From: Icerya purchasi
Lineage: Eukaryota; Arthropoda; Insecta; Hemiptera; Monophlebidae
DNA: 64,000 nucleotides
Direction: 5' to 3'
Assembly: GCA_039619475.1 (NCBI GenBank)
Contig: CM077116.1
Location: 178,651,863 to 178,715,862, forward strand
Part shown: positions 37,725-51,107 of the stretch, in pieces
Position numbering within the stretch: position 1 is the stretch's first letter
Layout: each line of letters starts with the position of its first letter
Made by a program: the position numbers and the translations under genes
The notes under the pieces: model-generated
What the model saw: only the letters and a program-made list of their open reading frames with translations
The model's database searches: none
Told to the model about the DNA's origin: nothing

Positions 37725-39615
37725 ACAATTGCTTACTCGCACGCTTTACATATGGAATTTTCCACGCTACGGTTCATTCCGGAAAATTAGCATCACGTTG
37801 GTGATGGCGTTAAACAGAAGGAGGCCTACAAACTGGCCTTTCACCAGTTCATGTAGGTTATTCTATTCTTTCTTTCGCTCACTCTGTTCCGAATTTGGCC
37901 GCAATTGGCACACAACCAAGATTCCGCGAGCCCCTTTTTTTTTCTTTCATCACCTTAAATTATTCTTATTGTTACGATTCCACTCCTCCTTGCATTCCGT
38001 TTCCTATAACACTCATTCCTTACCTTTCTTCACCTCCTAGACAACATGTATCAGAATAATTCTTTAAATATTCTTCAGTGGAACTGTCGTAGCATACATG
38101 CAAATAAACAAGCGTTAGAGGGGCTATTAGACCTCTACATTATCTGAAACTTGGTTAAAATCCACTTCAAAGACTTCTCCATAGTACGTTCCGATTTTTT
38201 AAGACGGGTATGGTGGAGTGGCTATTCTTGTTAGAAACGACTTACCATACTAGTCACACAACATTTCCTTCCTTCCTCCTCCTCCTCCTAATCTCCTTAA
38301 TATGGCGCATATTTCCCTATCAAATCTCCTTCCTACCCCTATTCAATCGCTTGTGTGTACAATCCACCAAATTCTAGTCTTGCTCAGCTTCCCCTTCTTC
38401 CATTCCTATCGACTCTTCGAAATCCATTCATCATTGGGGGTGATTGGAATGCCTATTCTCCATTCTGGGACTGCTCTGGTCACGAAAGCAATGGCTCTAT
38501 CCTTGAAAACTTCATCCTAAATCATAACCTCTTCCTCTTTAATGATTTTTCTCAAAATAGATCTCTTTTTCTTTCTGTTCCCTCCCTTTCAACAATCAGA
38601 CGTTGTTATCGTGGCTTGCCTCAGAGTTCCTGTATTAGTGCTTCTCTTTTTAATATTTATCTCCTTGATATTGCTACTCTTCGCATTCCTTCTTCTTCTC
38701 TCCTTTTTGCGGATGATATCCTTATCTACTCCACTTCAGACGTGCTAGCTATAGCCAACGAGGAGATTAATTGTTCTCTATCAGTCCTCAGTAGTTCCCT
38801 CTCCGGTGCTTTTCTTTCTCTTGCTCCTTCCAAGTCTTCTTCTATTATTTTCTCCCTCCTCCCATATTATCGTGCTTTGGTAAACATCATCTCCTCCAAC
38901 TATCCTATTCCTATTGTTAATTCCGTATGCTATCTTGGTCTTTTCCTAAATAGTCGATTCTCTTTCCAAGAATATATCGAGTACCTTTATATATCTTGTC
39001 TTAAAAGACCGAATCTCCTGAAAACCTTATGTCGTCTCAAGTGGGGCGAAGATCTATATATTCTCCTAATTCTCTACAAATCCATCATTCGTTCCAAACT
39101 AGACTACTGTTCCTTCTTATACGGCAATGCTTCAAACTCTCTCCTGCGCAAACTTGATAGAATCCAAAACTCCTGTCTTCGGCTCTGCATTGGGGCCTTA
39201 AAGTCTTCTTCTATTTCTGCTATTTTGTTCGAATCTAATATTAAACCCCTGTTTATCCGCTGATCTCTGTTTGGTTACCGTTTTCTAATTAAACGCCCCC
39301 CCAATCTCTTCATCTAAACTTCTTTCTTCCTATCTGTATATCAATGACCACTGGCGCTTCGTTCCTCAGGATATCCCGGTTCTTGCGCACATAGCTGATC
39401 GGAGTGCTCTTATCTATACGCCGAACTTTTAGCGTTGGATGTTCCTACCCCTTTCAATGCTTCCTTTATCCTTTCCTTCCCATCTCCAGCCGTTATTCCT
39501 CTCCTTCTTTCCTTTATACTTTCTATCTCCGATCGCCTCAGAATCCGAGTAGGTGATCTAAGTCCATGTAGTTGGGTCAGTGTTAACACCGAGCCCATTA
39601 AAAAAAAAAAAAACA
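37725..39615 (+). pseudogene. Pyrimidine-rich LINE with EN and RT remnants, internal deletion
   Basis: Begins around 38044 with endonuclease-like LNILQWNCRSIHANKQALEGLL. It continues with CTIHQILVLLSF and then, from 38355, a 302-codon open stretch with FIIGGDWNAYSPFWDCSGHESNG (endonuclease). After only about 25 residues comes YRGLPQSSCISASLFNIYLLDI and SLLFADDILIYS (RT palm), so the end of EN and the RT fingers have been deleted. The thumb follows: VCYLGLFLNSRFSFQEYIEY and RSKLDYCSFLYGNASN...LDRIQNSCLR. Decayed tail sequence runs to an A run at 39600-39612. Confidence 0.82.
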
Positions 39616-40803
39616 ACTTAACTTTCACGTGAAGCTGACGTGTTGGTGTTCTGTTACAACAATTAAGGCATTAGGACAGGTCTGGAGGGTCTAATTATAT
39701 ATGTCTCAATTCTCAGTTTAAGTTGGTAGGTTATCTGGTTATCATTCAGTGTAAAATGATCGTATCTAACACAGGGAACAGTGTTCACCAGTAAATCGCT
39801 TCTCAGTTATTTCTGGATTACGTTACTTTGTCCGGTTCTCCATGAAGAATTGTCTAACTTCATGACTCTTCGGTAGTTGCACTACTTTCAGAGTAACCTT
39901 TAACATGGCGGAAACGTGCAAGACCCTCCTTTGCTTAAAGCCAGTGTCCTCGAAGGGGAAATATAATTATTTAGTTTTAGTTTATTAACCGTAGAGAGCT
40001 TTATTTCTTGATGTCTATTAAGGAATTACTATTGTGCTACTTTAGTGCATGGTTTAGTTATGGTAGGTTGATTTACTTGATGAGATGTGGGAGTTAGCTC
40101 CTTGCGAGCCATTTTAAGCAATTTATACAAATTTAAAAATCGAAGGTAAATAAAAAATAAAAATAATTTACGCGGATTTACAACTAAAAATTTAAGCCTG
40201 AAAATTTCGATTTAACAATGAAATTCTGCGAAAGACTGTTTTCACTAGATAATCATCTTCAATATCAATACACGTCGATGAATCAATCCAGAAAGGCAAT
40301 TTTTATTTACGATTACATCGCAAATATTTCAACGGATTGCATAATGCGTAATTGTAATAACGAATTTTAGAAATGCTAAATAATCGTAAGCATAATTTAA
40401 TGAATATTTCGAATTTTTTTCGGAGTGACATGACGAACGCTTCATGCCAAATTGCGAAACAATTTAAAAACGTGTTCAAAAAAATTTAGAAATATTGAAA
40501 TATTATAATCGCTTATTTAGCTTAATTTTTACCTTTTTTGATATTTACTTTCACAAAAATTATGAACTAGGAAATAAGAAATTAAATAGACGAAGAAGTT
40601 GGACGAAAGAATGAAGTAAATTTACTGGAGATAAATTGATTTTAAAGTAAATTTTGAACAACGAATACAATTTTCAATGCCATGACATTTGGGATGAAAT
40701 CAAGTTTTGTACAGAAAAAACGATTAGTCGAACGATCAGTCGAACGATCAGTCAAAATTTTATTGCAAAGTTAATAAAGCTTGATTTTTGTTTCAATTTT
40801 CAG

Positions 40804-40874
40804 GCTCAAATGAATCAATGAAATATATCGTATGGTTGATAATATGCACTTTGATCATTACGACTACTAGGTAG
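40804..40874 (+). CDS. beat: beat-family terminal exon: hydrophobic C-terminus and stop
   Basis: Last coding exon, predicted by splice phase. After the strong acceptor tgtttcaattttcag, GC joins the A left at 32725 to make Ser. The frame reads SNESMKYIVWLIICTLIITTTR and then TAG. The roughly 15-residue hydrophobic run close to the C-terminus, with almost nothing after it, resembles a GPI-anchor signal; a short transmembrane tail is the alternative. Several beat paralogues are membrane-attached while the founding one is secreted, so this predicts a surface-bound product. Phase agreement plus the hydrophobic tail make the assignment likely, but the exon is too short to be proven by sequence alone. 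Confidence 0.7.
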
Positions 40875-42539
40875 CAGGATAACCTTGTTCGATATTTATT
40901 GAGTTAAAATCGATTTATACAAATTTTTCAGATGCGCGGTAACGGATATAAAGAACTTTGTGAACGATACAAATCGTGTAAGACTACATTATAACTTTTT
41001 GTTAATGTAATAATAATTGCACAGTGAACGAGGACTAAAAATTTCTTTATTAAAATAATTAATTTTGTTTTTATACAAATCGTGAATACCTTTTTTTTTT
41101 TTTTTTTTTTTTTTTTATTAAAAATTTCTCGTAAATATGTAAAATAGTCGCATTTAATTCTTTTACTCGCTCGCTGAATAACGAAATGTTGCGTAAGTTT
41201 CCGTAATTGAAAAGAAGACGTTTATTTTTCAACAGAGATGAAACGATGTAAAAATTAGAATGCACGTTACTTTAATTAATAGCTTAGCAAAAAGCATTTG
41301 ATCAATGAAAATATAAGCAATTTTTGTTATCGAAAAATAGCGTTACATTTTTTCGTTGTAGAAATAATAAACGATCACTATTCTTTTTAACGTAAAAATC
41401 CTCTACCTCTCTGTTTTTTATTAAATTCAAAGTCTACAAAACCTTCAAATAACTCTTTTTATTTATCTAAATTTTAAGCAACTGAATGATCTCTTTCTTT
41501 CATTTTTCTACGACAATTATTTAATTTACTAAATTGTTAACATTCTTATGTTTTAGTTTTTTTTTTTTTTTTTTTTCTTTTAATCTTTATCACCCAGCTT
41601 CTAATAAATATATTGTTACATGTAAAAAAGGTGATAACTTTCGCAAATACGAATATCATCGTCTTCGCGTTAATCGGTAAGATAGCCTAAGCTAATATTT
41701 ACATAAGGAATCTATTCAATTAAGGTCCAAAATTTCAGTTAGACAATATATTTGCTGTGCTATGGCGTCGGTTACCGAAAAATTTTTAAAACAGCTTATG
41801 ACTGTTGTAAAAAGATTTATTTTATTTGTCATTTTCACATTAATATTATTAACTTGATTTTAAACGAACTCTGTAAAGTAGTTAGTAATTAGCTGAAATG
41901 TAAATTAAAAAATAATTTCGTTAATACACTTTTTAACAAAAAAACAGTAATTTTCATTTTCAAATATTATTTATTTATTTACTTTTAATTTATTTATTTG
42001 AATGTGTTTGAAAAATGTTTTCGCCAAGACAGTTTTCTGGAAACCGATCAAACAAAAAAAAAAAAAAAAGATTATAATCAGAACTGATCACAAAAGTTTG
42101 TTGAATTTACGACTGTAATTTAATTCTTAAAGAAAAAAAAAAAGACGAATACGTGAACGGGCATAGAACGTAAGCCGTAAAGGCTTCTTCAAAGGAGTTG
42201 TGTGGTATCGCGATATCAATTATGCGTACACTAAAACAGTGGATAGCTATATTTCTTTACCATATTTATTTGCGGGTATCGTTAATGGAGTTCACATCAA
42301 ACAGAAGCACTACCACCTCGTACTAAAATCGTAGCTAATAAGATCTGGTCTCAATAACCTAGATCTCTATGCAGGTACTGGCCGAGATAAAACAGGTGCA
42401 CAAAATAATCGAAAAATTCATCAAACAACCGTTTAAAATTGTCTTAATTATAGTAGTTATCATCATCATTTCCGAATATTATTTCGAAAATTCAGAATAC
42501 TACTGAATGACAATACATGAATCCACTCTATCCCGCTCC
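40875..42539. other. Beat 3' side, nothing recognised
   Basis: Expected 3' UTR of beat followed by AT-rich spacer with A/T runs (T26 near 41092-41117). No obvious polyadenylation site was chosen because AATAAA-like hexamers are frequent. Confidence 0.4.
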
Positions 42540-43440
42540 CACTTTAATTTGAAACGAAACGTTTTGAATTACAAATTTGCTTTTTTTATAGAAAATATTT
42601 ACTCGTATAGAGTTCGGAACAGGGAGTTAAATAAAAACGCAAACGCGAGGAAGATAACCAAGTATGATTAAGGCGCAAATGAATAATGAGGACAACAGCA
42701 GAACGCGGTAGAGAGGGAAAGTCATAAAACTAAGGGTAGGTAGGAAGACTCACCTGGATGGATCGATGGAAGGAACGATTGTTAGAGAAGAAAGAAGCAT
42801 AAATATCTGACTAGAATCTAGTATGAAAATTCAATCACAGGAGTAGCAAATTGGAAGCGGGGATTTTATTGAAATAAAGACACGAGGAAGAAGTAACTCT
42901 AGCCAAAGAATCTGCCGTCTCATTACCTCCAATGCCCACAAGACTCCCAGAGCAAATCAACGTGGGTGGAATGAAGAACGTGAATATTGTAGATAAAGAA
43001 TCAAATATGAAGAGCGACAAAATTTCCAGAGTGATTGGGAAAGGGAGAGGAATGCAAGATGGCGAAAAGTTCAGCACTAAAGATAGTATAGAAGGGAGGA
43101 AGACGAAAATAATTCCTGCTTGACTATAGATCTGGGGAGAGATTTGACAGAAAAAGGAAAGAAGATTACATTAGGAGAATGGGAAAGAGTGGTGAAGTCA
43201 AAGAAAAAGGTAAGGAAGATTATTAGTCGAAATAGTATAAGACGAAAAAGAACCAAGACGCAAAGAAATATGCGATAGGATAGGAATTTTCAAACACAAC
43301 CGCCGGAGTGTGAGGAATACGGCTGCCGTCTGTCTATTGAACATCTCCTGCCCACTTGTCGTAAATAAAATTGGTAAATTAACCCCATCAAGATGTTGCA
43401 GAAGCGCTGACAGATGAAGAGGATCCGTAGCCAGCAAGTA
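42540..43440 (-). pseudogene. Pyrimidine-rich LINE fragment, RNase H end, antisense
   Basis: The minus strand reads SLVGIGGNETADSLARVTSS at about 42870-42960, an RNase H C-terminal motif like the GNEAADSLARAAAS of the 3.1-kb copy. Pyrimidine-rich but broken sequence lies on both sides (43437-43198 reads CLKIPILSHISLRLGSFSSY). No intact domain. Confidence 0.55.
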
Positions 43441-44413
43441 CTATACAGATTTTACAGAATATGCGACATTTATAATTTAGTATAAATATAATAATGTAAC
43501 TTATGTATCCGTAAAATAATATAGTTCCTAATTTTAGCGCATAAGTTTGTACACGCGCGCTTTACAACTAAAAAATTAATAATAAAAGATGACTAAAGAA
43601 TGTTGCGAGACCTAACTAGTGATCATTTAAACATGTGACATTGACCTCTAATACCATTTGGTATGCTTGATTATACATTGTAAAGTTTTAAATTATTTTA
43701 CTATTATAAAGAATCATAACGGTTTAAAAGACCGAAAATTCAATTTTAATAGTACTTACTATAAAAGATAATATTTTTAAAATATACTAGTGGGCAGTTA
43801 GAGACACGCTGTTTAATTTTCATAAATTATTCTGGTTTAAATCTAAGTAACTATGATTAAAATACTTATAATTAAGATGCGTAATTAATCAAAGCTGGAA
43901 CTTCATTTGAAAATTAATGAACAATAATATATTATTCCTGTGTCATATTTAATAATAAGATATATTTCTGTTAATGTAATGGAAGTTAAAAAAATAATAC
44001 TAAAAATTGAATATATGCGAACTCCCACACACAAATCAAATTTGGACTGGATTAAATTTTATATTCACACATTTTGAATTTATCCATTTAGCCAGTATTG
44101 TCAATTACTTATATCTAAAATTTATATTTATTTTCTATACTTTTTATTTGGTTTGGTTTTTTAATTATTGAGCTTGTTAGAAAGGACATTAACACAACAA
44201 AGTATGAAAATTAGAATTAGAATAAAGAAAACTTAAATTGATTTTCATTTTCCTTTAAATCATCAGTTACTTCAATTTCATCGAATTTTTTCCTCTACAT
44301 TGTTCCCCTTTCTCCGAGAGGACATTGGCCACTTCAGACGTTTGATAAATATCTTGGCTTGACCTGAAAATTGTATACAAAATTAGTTACCTAAAATAGT
44401 TAGCGAGACTGTG

Positions 44414-44900
44414 TCATTTTTTAAACAGACGAGCAATGAATTTTAAATAAACATAATATGAAATAAGGAACAGAATCAAAAGTTCTCTTTTTCCTTTTCT
44501 TCTAAATTTTGTGTACGAAATAGATGAAACAAGTTGAAAATAATTTTTTTTATTTGATGTGGAACTAATGAAAACTTCCAAGATATGAACAGTCGAGGTG
44601 ATAGGTAAAGCAAGAACATGAAAGAGGAAGATCAAGTCTTAAGAGTTGAAAACTAAATAAATCACGTTCAAGGGAGAGATTGGAAAATTCAAAAAATATG
44701 TGATCTCTGTCACAAACATAATAGGAATTATCAGGAAACAATTTACAAAAGCTAGATGTAGTCAAGACAAAATGGACTAAAGAAGAATGAAGAAGACTGA
44801 TGAGAGAAATGAAAGCAAGACAGTTTAATAGCTATAGATCGACAGATGAGAGAAATTACAAAATCAAGTGCTCAGCGGCGGTATGGGTAACCAATGAAAT
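44414..44900 (-). pseudogene. LINE C-terminal fragment, antisense
   Basis: Minus-strand SYYVCDRDHIFFEFSNLSLE matches the knuckle region ICDADHVFFQCSSLS of the 3.1-kb LINE. Probably part of the same decayed insertion as 42540-43440 or of a second one. Low complexity outside this motif. Confidence 0.5.
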
Positions 44901-46714
44901 TCATCTGAGGTGCGATTTTTGCTAATTAAAATAGATTTGGAAATTTATTAATTTTTTCTCTGTTAATAAAATATGATGGTTTAACAAAAATTAAGAATTT
45001 TAATTACATTTGAAAATGTCTATATACATAAAAATGTATCAAAAAATAAACTTAATATACATGCATATTTTGATAAATGTTTCAACCCCACACAAAAAAT
45101 TAAGCTAACCAAAATTTTAAATAAAGTCATATTTTATGTATTTTCATAAAAATGATGCTAATTAGAATCCAATGTTAAATTTATCCAGAAATTATTACAA
45201 TTAGTATACGGTTAAAATTTGTTCAATGAAATGTTAATTTACCAAATCATCAGTTTAAAGCTTAATAACAAAAACTCGTTATTACTTAAAATAGTAAACT
45301 AACCGTCTGGTTCCAGTATCACTTATTACCCTTTCCTCACTGACATGTCCCAGATGTGGCTAAAATTATCTGCTTACAGATTTACGGTCAAGACAAATAG
45401 GTAAAAATAAATGAATGAAGAATCAGTAACCGGCATTTTTATTGTGTAAGAATTTGAAATTTTATTTTGTGTTAAAATTCCGTCATATTGGATAGTAATT
45501 GAATAGAACCATCTTGAGGTTATCCAATTTCAAAGTTTTCAACCTTACTTGACTGATTAAGTAACTGCTCTTTAGTTTCATTAGTCTGCTTAATGCAGAA
45601 AAGGTCTCAGCGAGCTGAAAATATCACCTCTTCGACTTTCACAGTTAGAAGGGAAATGTTCTTCATTAATGTCGTGGTAAAAAAATTTCAAAAAAAGTAC
45701 TGTTGCACTTAGCATCATATGTGCCATTGACCGGTGGAAAATTATTTTATCGGCGTAATTATACGATGCGGAACAATTTTAGGCGGTGCCAGAAATGTAC
45801 AAAATGCGTTTAAAGTAGTATCTCTATTTAAGAAAGTAATGACGTTTTTACTGGCTGAAAAACATAGAAAGAACGAAATAGGAAGAGGAATGAAGACCTG
45901 ATTCTTCTAAGACTTCTGGTGACCGTTTTAGTGCACACGTCCATGAGAACTGCTTACGGAATAACATCAATGATTGGGGAAAAACACAATATCATTGATC
46001 AATACATGAAAGACGATAAATGTGAAATTCCAAATTTAAACTGAAGTTACTGCTGAAAAATTGTCTTTTAAAAGTGGTAAATCATTTCGAGATAAAGAAG
46101 TTGCCTCTTAAATATTCTCCAAAGCTATTTTTGCGGGATTAACTTTAATTCGAACTTTCGAGAAACGGATTCTTTATTCCGACATGATCTGCGCCTTTTC
46201 AAAAAAGACGAAAAATAGATAAATTTCACGAATAAGAACTTAATTGTTATTTGCCAATCTTATCACTGTCAATTTGCAGACGAAGTGGGGAACTGGCGAG
46301 CAATTGTTTGAAGAAACTATTCAGAGTATCAGGGAACCGAAATGAATTCATGCATATAAATAAAACATCAATACTTAAAAGCACGGCCACTCATTGATTC
46401 ACTTATCCTTCTTTAAAAAGTGATTATCGTATCAAAAACGTATCAAAAGTTTTACAATTAACAGTATAATCTAAGTCACCGATTAGAACATTGCACTTTA
46501 GTTGTCTCTTAAGTCCGTGTTGTTTTGTTAGCCGTCAAAAGTTAGCCTTAACTTCCCGTCAGTCAAATCGCATCGTTTCAGTTACCTGGAAGAAAGATAA
46601 GGGAAAAAAATGATCCTCTATACTGATTTAAATTCGTAATGTCAAATTTCATTTATTTAATTCGACGTGCCATAACGATACTAAATAATAAACTTACGTA
46701 TGAATTTCAAATTT
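44901..46714. other. Intergenic, nothing recognised
   Basis: AT-rich with a few short open stretches and no family motif. Confidence 0.5.
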
Positions 46715-46909
46715 GATACAAATAAATTACAAGCATAAAAACGTACAAAATAAAACAATTACATTTAAAAAATTCCGACTAGTTTCGAGTAACTTGACTC
46801 ATAACCGTAGATAGGGAATCGCGGATCGAGTCATCCGAAACTAGTCGGTATTTTTTAAATATAATTATTTTATTTCGTATGTTTTCGCTTTTATAATTTA
46901 TTTATATCG
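46715..46909. mobile_element. Fold-back MITE, 195 bp
   Basis: The left arm gatacaaataaattacaagc ... ccgactagtttcg and the reverse complement of the right arm cgatataaataaattataaa ... ccgactagtttcg align over about 85 bp with scattered differences. The centre is cataaccgtagatagggaatcgc. It has no coding capacity and lies in an otherwise featureless region. Confidence 0.7.
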
Positions 46910-49856
46910 AGTCTAATTTACTTATTTTGATTAACCAGCGCGGTTCAATAATATTAGTTGCAAATTATACACTTGTATGTAGATAACAAAAAAAAGAAAA
47001 ACAACAAAACGAACAAAAACAAAAGAAAGCACCACTTTTCCGTATTAAAAATGTTCCCTATTTCTTTTCTTAGGCTGACGTCAAAAATTTAGCCGTTGAT
47101 TTGGAACAGTTCTTTTTTCTCTTCGCTATTATTTTAATTAGTTTAATTTTTATCACTTTTGCCACTTCCGAAATCAAACGTTACTAGTCACACTAGTATT
47201 GAAGCAACTATATCAGGAGTAGTACTGCCATTTTATTTATGGTCGAATATCGCTTTATAAATGTTACCGATCAAGTGTATTCGGCGATCAGTGGCTTATC
47301 TCGGGCCATTAGGACATAAAGTGTTGATTCCTCTTAAATGATTTTGGCATCTTCCAGTCGTCCGTGTTCGTGTTGTCGTTAATTATTTTTAAGGGTAACA
47401 ACGATGGGAATGATAGAGAAAATGAGAAAAAAAGAAGCTGTAATAAAAAAAGGACAGAGAAATCGGAAAGCGACGTGTATAGCAAGCGAAAGGAAGAATA
47501 ACTGCACACATTTAATAAGAAAGTTTGTTCTAATAAAGAGACAAACAATTTAAGTAAATGATTCCAGCGCGGGAAATAAAGTTGGCGAGTTGAGCCGATC
47601 TCAGATGTGGTCTTGAATGGACGAGCTGCTTGTCAACGTAAGACCGGCGACGAGGAAGGGGGTGGAGCATATTTTACGGGAACAGGACGAAGAGCGGTTC
47701 TGGGGAGAGGGTTGATTTTTTTGCAACGAACGGACGGTTCTTCGTCACTGAGAACGGAGGTCGACTGCTTGTTTGATTATACTCAGTTACCAGCAGAGAA
47801 GTAACTTGCAAACGTGACTGCACTGACAAATTTAATCCGGCTCTGAAAGAACTCGTAGTGTAAGAAGGAAATTCACAAACTCCATTCCGGAAAGTTCAGT
47901 TGCGAATCTTGGCGACTTCTCTGCACTCGTAAAAAAGGATGAGCCGAAAAAGCCGGAGTTGTTCGCCAGCGTGTGCTCGTGTCTCTGTATTGGAAATTAG
48001 ACGGAAAGCTGTTGTTTGCAGAGCTGCTGCGTGAGGCGAACAGAAACGGCGAACGGCAGCGAACGGCAACTCGGTTGGCTGGGACACTTTAAAAATTATT
48101 CCACCTAATTGTCGTTATGAATGTAAAGCGCGATGAATAAAGATATAAAATCCAATTTATGCTGATGAGATTTTCGTCAAGTTTCGCCAGTGGAGGACTA
48201 CGTCGAGTTTTCCTAACGCCGCATGACGTACAGTGAATCGGCTGCTTTATCGCAGAGTTCGCTGAATATGTGCAAATTAAAATTCCTATCTAAAAGTAAT
48301 TTCGAAGAATTAATTATTTATTTTTAACCCCCCCCCCCCCTTCAGGTTGCTCGTTAGAGGAAACACGTTAAGCCTGATTTTTCATTCATTGTGATAGGGC
48401 GCAAAATAAATGAAACACTTCGAAGTAGGCATTAAATGATGTCCGTATGTTCTTAAACTACAAGTTGATCAGCCATATACTGAATGTACACACGATGGTA
48501 CATATTTTTGCACGTAGCTCGCTCAATAAGGTCCGTTACATGTTTGATGCAAAGTCAGACATGGCAGCGGGTGTGTTGATTTCTTTGTTCTCAATATTTC
48601 AGCTGCCGCTTCGGTGGAATTATTCTTACCGGTTTTATGTAAAGCTGTTGACTTTTCTTCTTTAATTTCAATCTTCCATTCTTCACATCTCCCTAATACT
48701 AAGACCGGATAGATGCTGCTGCACGTAGAGAGTAGTTCAATGTAAATTTGCCGTTTCGCGTCGATGGATGTAAGCGAACTATGTGCACAAACTTTGACGA
48801 GACTGTCGACGTCATGTTTAGGTCGTTATTAGTATAAATACATTGCATCGGCGATTGGTTTATTTCCGATAGTACTGATGACTGTGACTAATACGAATTT
48901 ATTATTTTTAATCACATACAGAACGGTTCGAAAGCAAACTGAATCTAGTAAAATTGTCAGCCTGTATATTTATTGATTCAATTCTTTATAAGATATTGAT
49001 ATGTTCGTGTAACATTCACCGTGAGGTCAAAAGTTAGTAATATGATAGACGGACATAGACTTTTTTGCATAAATAGCAATTATGTGTGTATTTTTAATTC
49101 AAAAGAGTTTTATATTGAAAGTCCCGTAAATTTAAATTACCGCCCACGTATAATCCAGGAATATTATGCAATGCGCAGACATTACATATATAATACCAAA
49201 TAGTTTTATGAAAAAAATCAATATTCTTTTCTTCTTAAACCGGTTTTAAAAGTTGTTAGTTCAATTACTCGGTCGTATATTAATTAAAAATATTAATTCG
49301 CAGATCCTCGGCCTTTTTTTGGACATTATATAAAATTAATAGACAGCGTATATTAACAGGGGCGAATTAAAGATTTATGTGACCCCCGGGATTAATCTTG
49401 AATGAAGGGCCCCCTTCGAAGGAAAAACGGTGAAAAAATTCATTATCATATATGTGCAAACAAACAAGCAAAAAAAAACCTATTGCGTGCGTATGAATAA
49501 CTAATAAAATTAAAATTATACTCTCTATAAAAATGTCTTGCCCCAACATACTAAATACTATATAAATTGAACGTCAAATAAGGAATTTTATACATACATA
49601 TATATGTTAATATTTGTAATTTCTTATTAATATGTTTTCTTTTTCCGCAAAAAATATTTATACAAATATATATATATATATATATAAATTATTTCTTTTT
49701 ATTTATTTGTTTAAATTTACGTGCCCTTCTCCATCATTACTCCCGGCCGATTACTGAATCACACACGCACACATATTCATTTATACTCGCATTTCTTATT
49801 TGATATATTATTATATTTAATTTTTATACAATTCATTTATTTCTTTATATATATAC
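46910..49856. other. Intergenic with a GC-richer island at 47580-48250
   Basis: The island contains CG-rich words (gaccggcgacgagg, gaacggcagcgaacggcaac) and short open frames on both strands without recognisable motifs. It could be a promoter/5' UTR or an eroded LTR. The rest is AT-rich. Confidence 0.4.
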
Positions 49857-50990
49857 AGGGTGCGGCAACGAAGTGGATCGTATTTTAAAAAAATCATAAT
49901 ACAAGGAGAAAGTGCTTTAGGAATTTTTTTTTTTTATTTTTTTAAAATACGAACTTACTTGTTTTTTTTTTTAAATTATTTTTGAAAAATAATATCTTCA
50001 AGATGGCGGCCTTTTTGCTTGATGCATTCTTGCATCCGTTTTACGAAGTTTTCAAATACTTTTTTCAACATACTCCTCGATATCACGGCCGTGACATCAC
50101 GTATTGCGTTTCTGTGGTCTGCCAGGTCTTTCAGCTTGTTGACGTAAACTTTGAACTTCAAATAACCCCATAAGAAATAGTCGGCCGCCGATAAATCTGG
50201 CGAGCGACTCAGCCAAACGATTTCCGCGTCTCGCGTAATTAAACGGTTCCCAAACAGCTATTGCAGAACCGTCATCGTTTCGCTCGCCGTGTGCGCTGTG
50301 GCACCATCTTGCTGAAACCACGTTCTTGACAGCTTTTTCTTACGTCTCAAGGCCGGTCCAACGAATTCTGACAGCATTTTGCGGTACCTTTCCCCGTTCA
50401 CCGTCTCGTCGAAAAAGTATGGGCCAATTACTGCCCATACTGCGATTCCCATCCAAACCGTTACTTTTGGCGAGTGTAACGGCTTCTCGTTGATAATGTT
50501 ACAATTCAAATAACTCCAGTAACGAAGATTTCGCTTGTTAATGTTGCCATTGAGGTAAAAGTGAGCTTCATCCGTAATCATAATAAAATCCAGTGGAATT
50601 TCGCCACCCTGAATTTTTCCAAGCATCACTTCACTAAACGTTAATCGTAGGCTGTAATCGCCGGGTAAAATCTGATGGGTACACAAAATTTTGTAAGGAT
50701 GAAAGTTAAGATCCTTGTGAAGTATTCGGCGAACCGTTCGTTCGGATATTTTCTAATTTTTTACGTGTAAACAAGCAGAACGTGATGGACTTTTCTGAAT
50801 TGACTTCTGAACTTGTTCCACATTTTCCGGAATTCTGACTGTTTTAACGGACTCTGGTCTTTTTTTAAAGATTGATCCGGATTCTCTGAAGTTTTTCACC
50901 CACGTACGCACAGTTTTTTCGGTTGGAATCGGTTTTTCGTTTCCCATCAACTAATAAAGCATGTGTTGCGGATTTGAATTACATCATTAT
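49857..50990 (-). pseudogene. Mariner-like (DD41D type) transposase, nearly full length
   Basis: Minus-strand transposase in a single frame broken by few nonsense codons (stops after ...CLHVKN and after ...MTVLQ). In order it shows VRTWVKNFRESGSIFKKRP (HTH linker), TVRRILHKDLNFHPYKI, ITDEAHFYLNGN (first Asp), WFQQDGATAHTA (second Asp) and SRSPDLSAADYFLWGYLK (third Asp). Counting the stop as a residue, 41 positions separate Asp 2 and Asp 3, as in the DD41D (rosa-like) group. The left end starts cagggtgcggc at 49857; a matching right terminal repeat was not found and the first 30-40 residues are lost. It lies just downstream of the CLE-like exon on the same strand. Confidence 0.82.
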
Positions 50991-51042
50991 TTTAATGTAG
51001 CAGCTGAATGGTTAAAATAATAAAAGTTACTTTTCTTATTCA

Positions 51043-51048
51043 TTTATT
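51043..51048 (-). promoter_or_regulatory. AATAAA polyadenylation signal for the CLE-like gene
   Basis: On the minus strand a canonical AATAAA lies about 60 nt after the TAG of the CLE-like exon. This is a sensible distance for a compact 3' UTR. The sequence is AT-rich, so the hexamer alone is weak evidence. Confidence 0.35.
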
Positions 51049-51107
51049 ATTATTGGAACATTACAAATTTTTTAATCATTAAGTGATCTTGAATGTTCTT
51101 CGTATTC

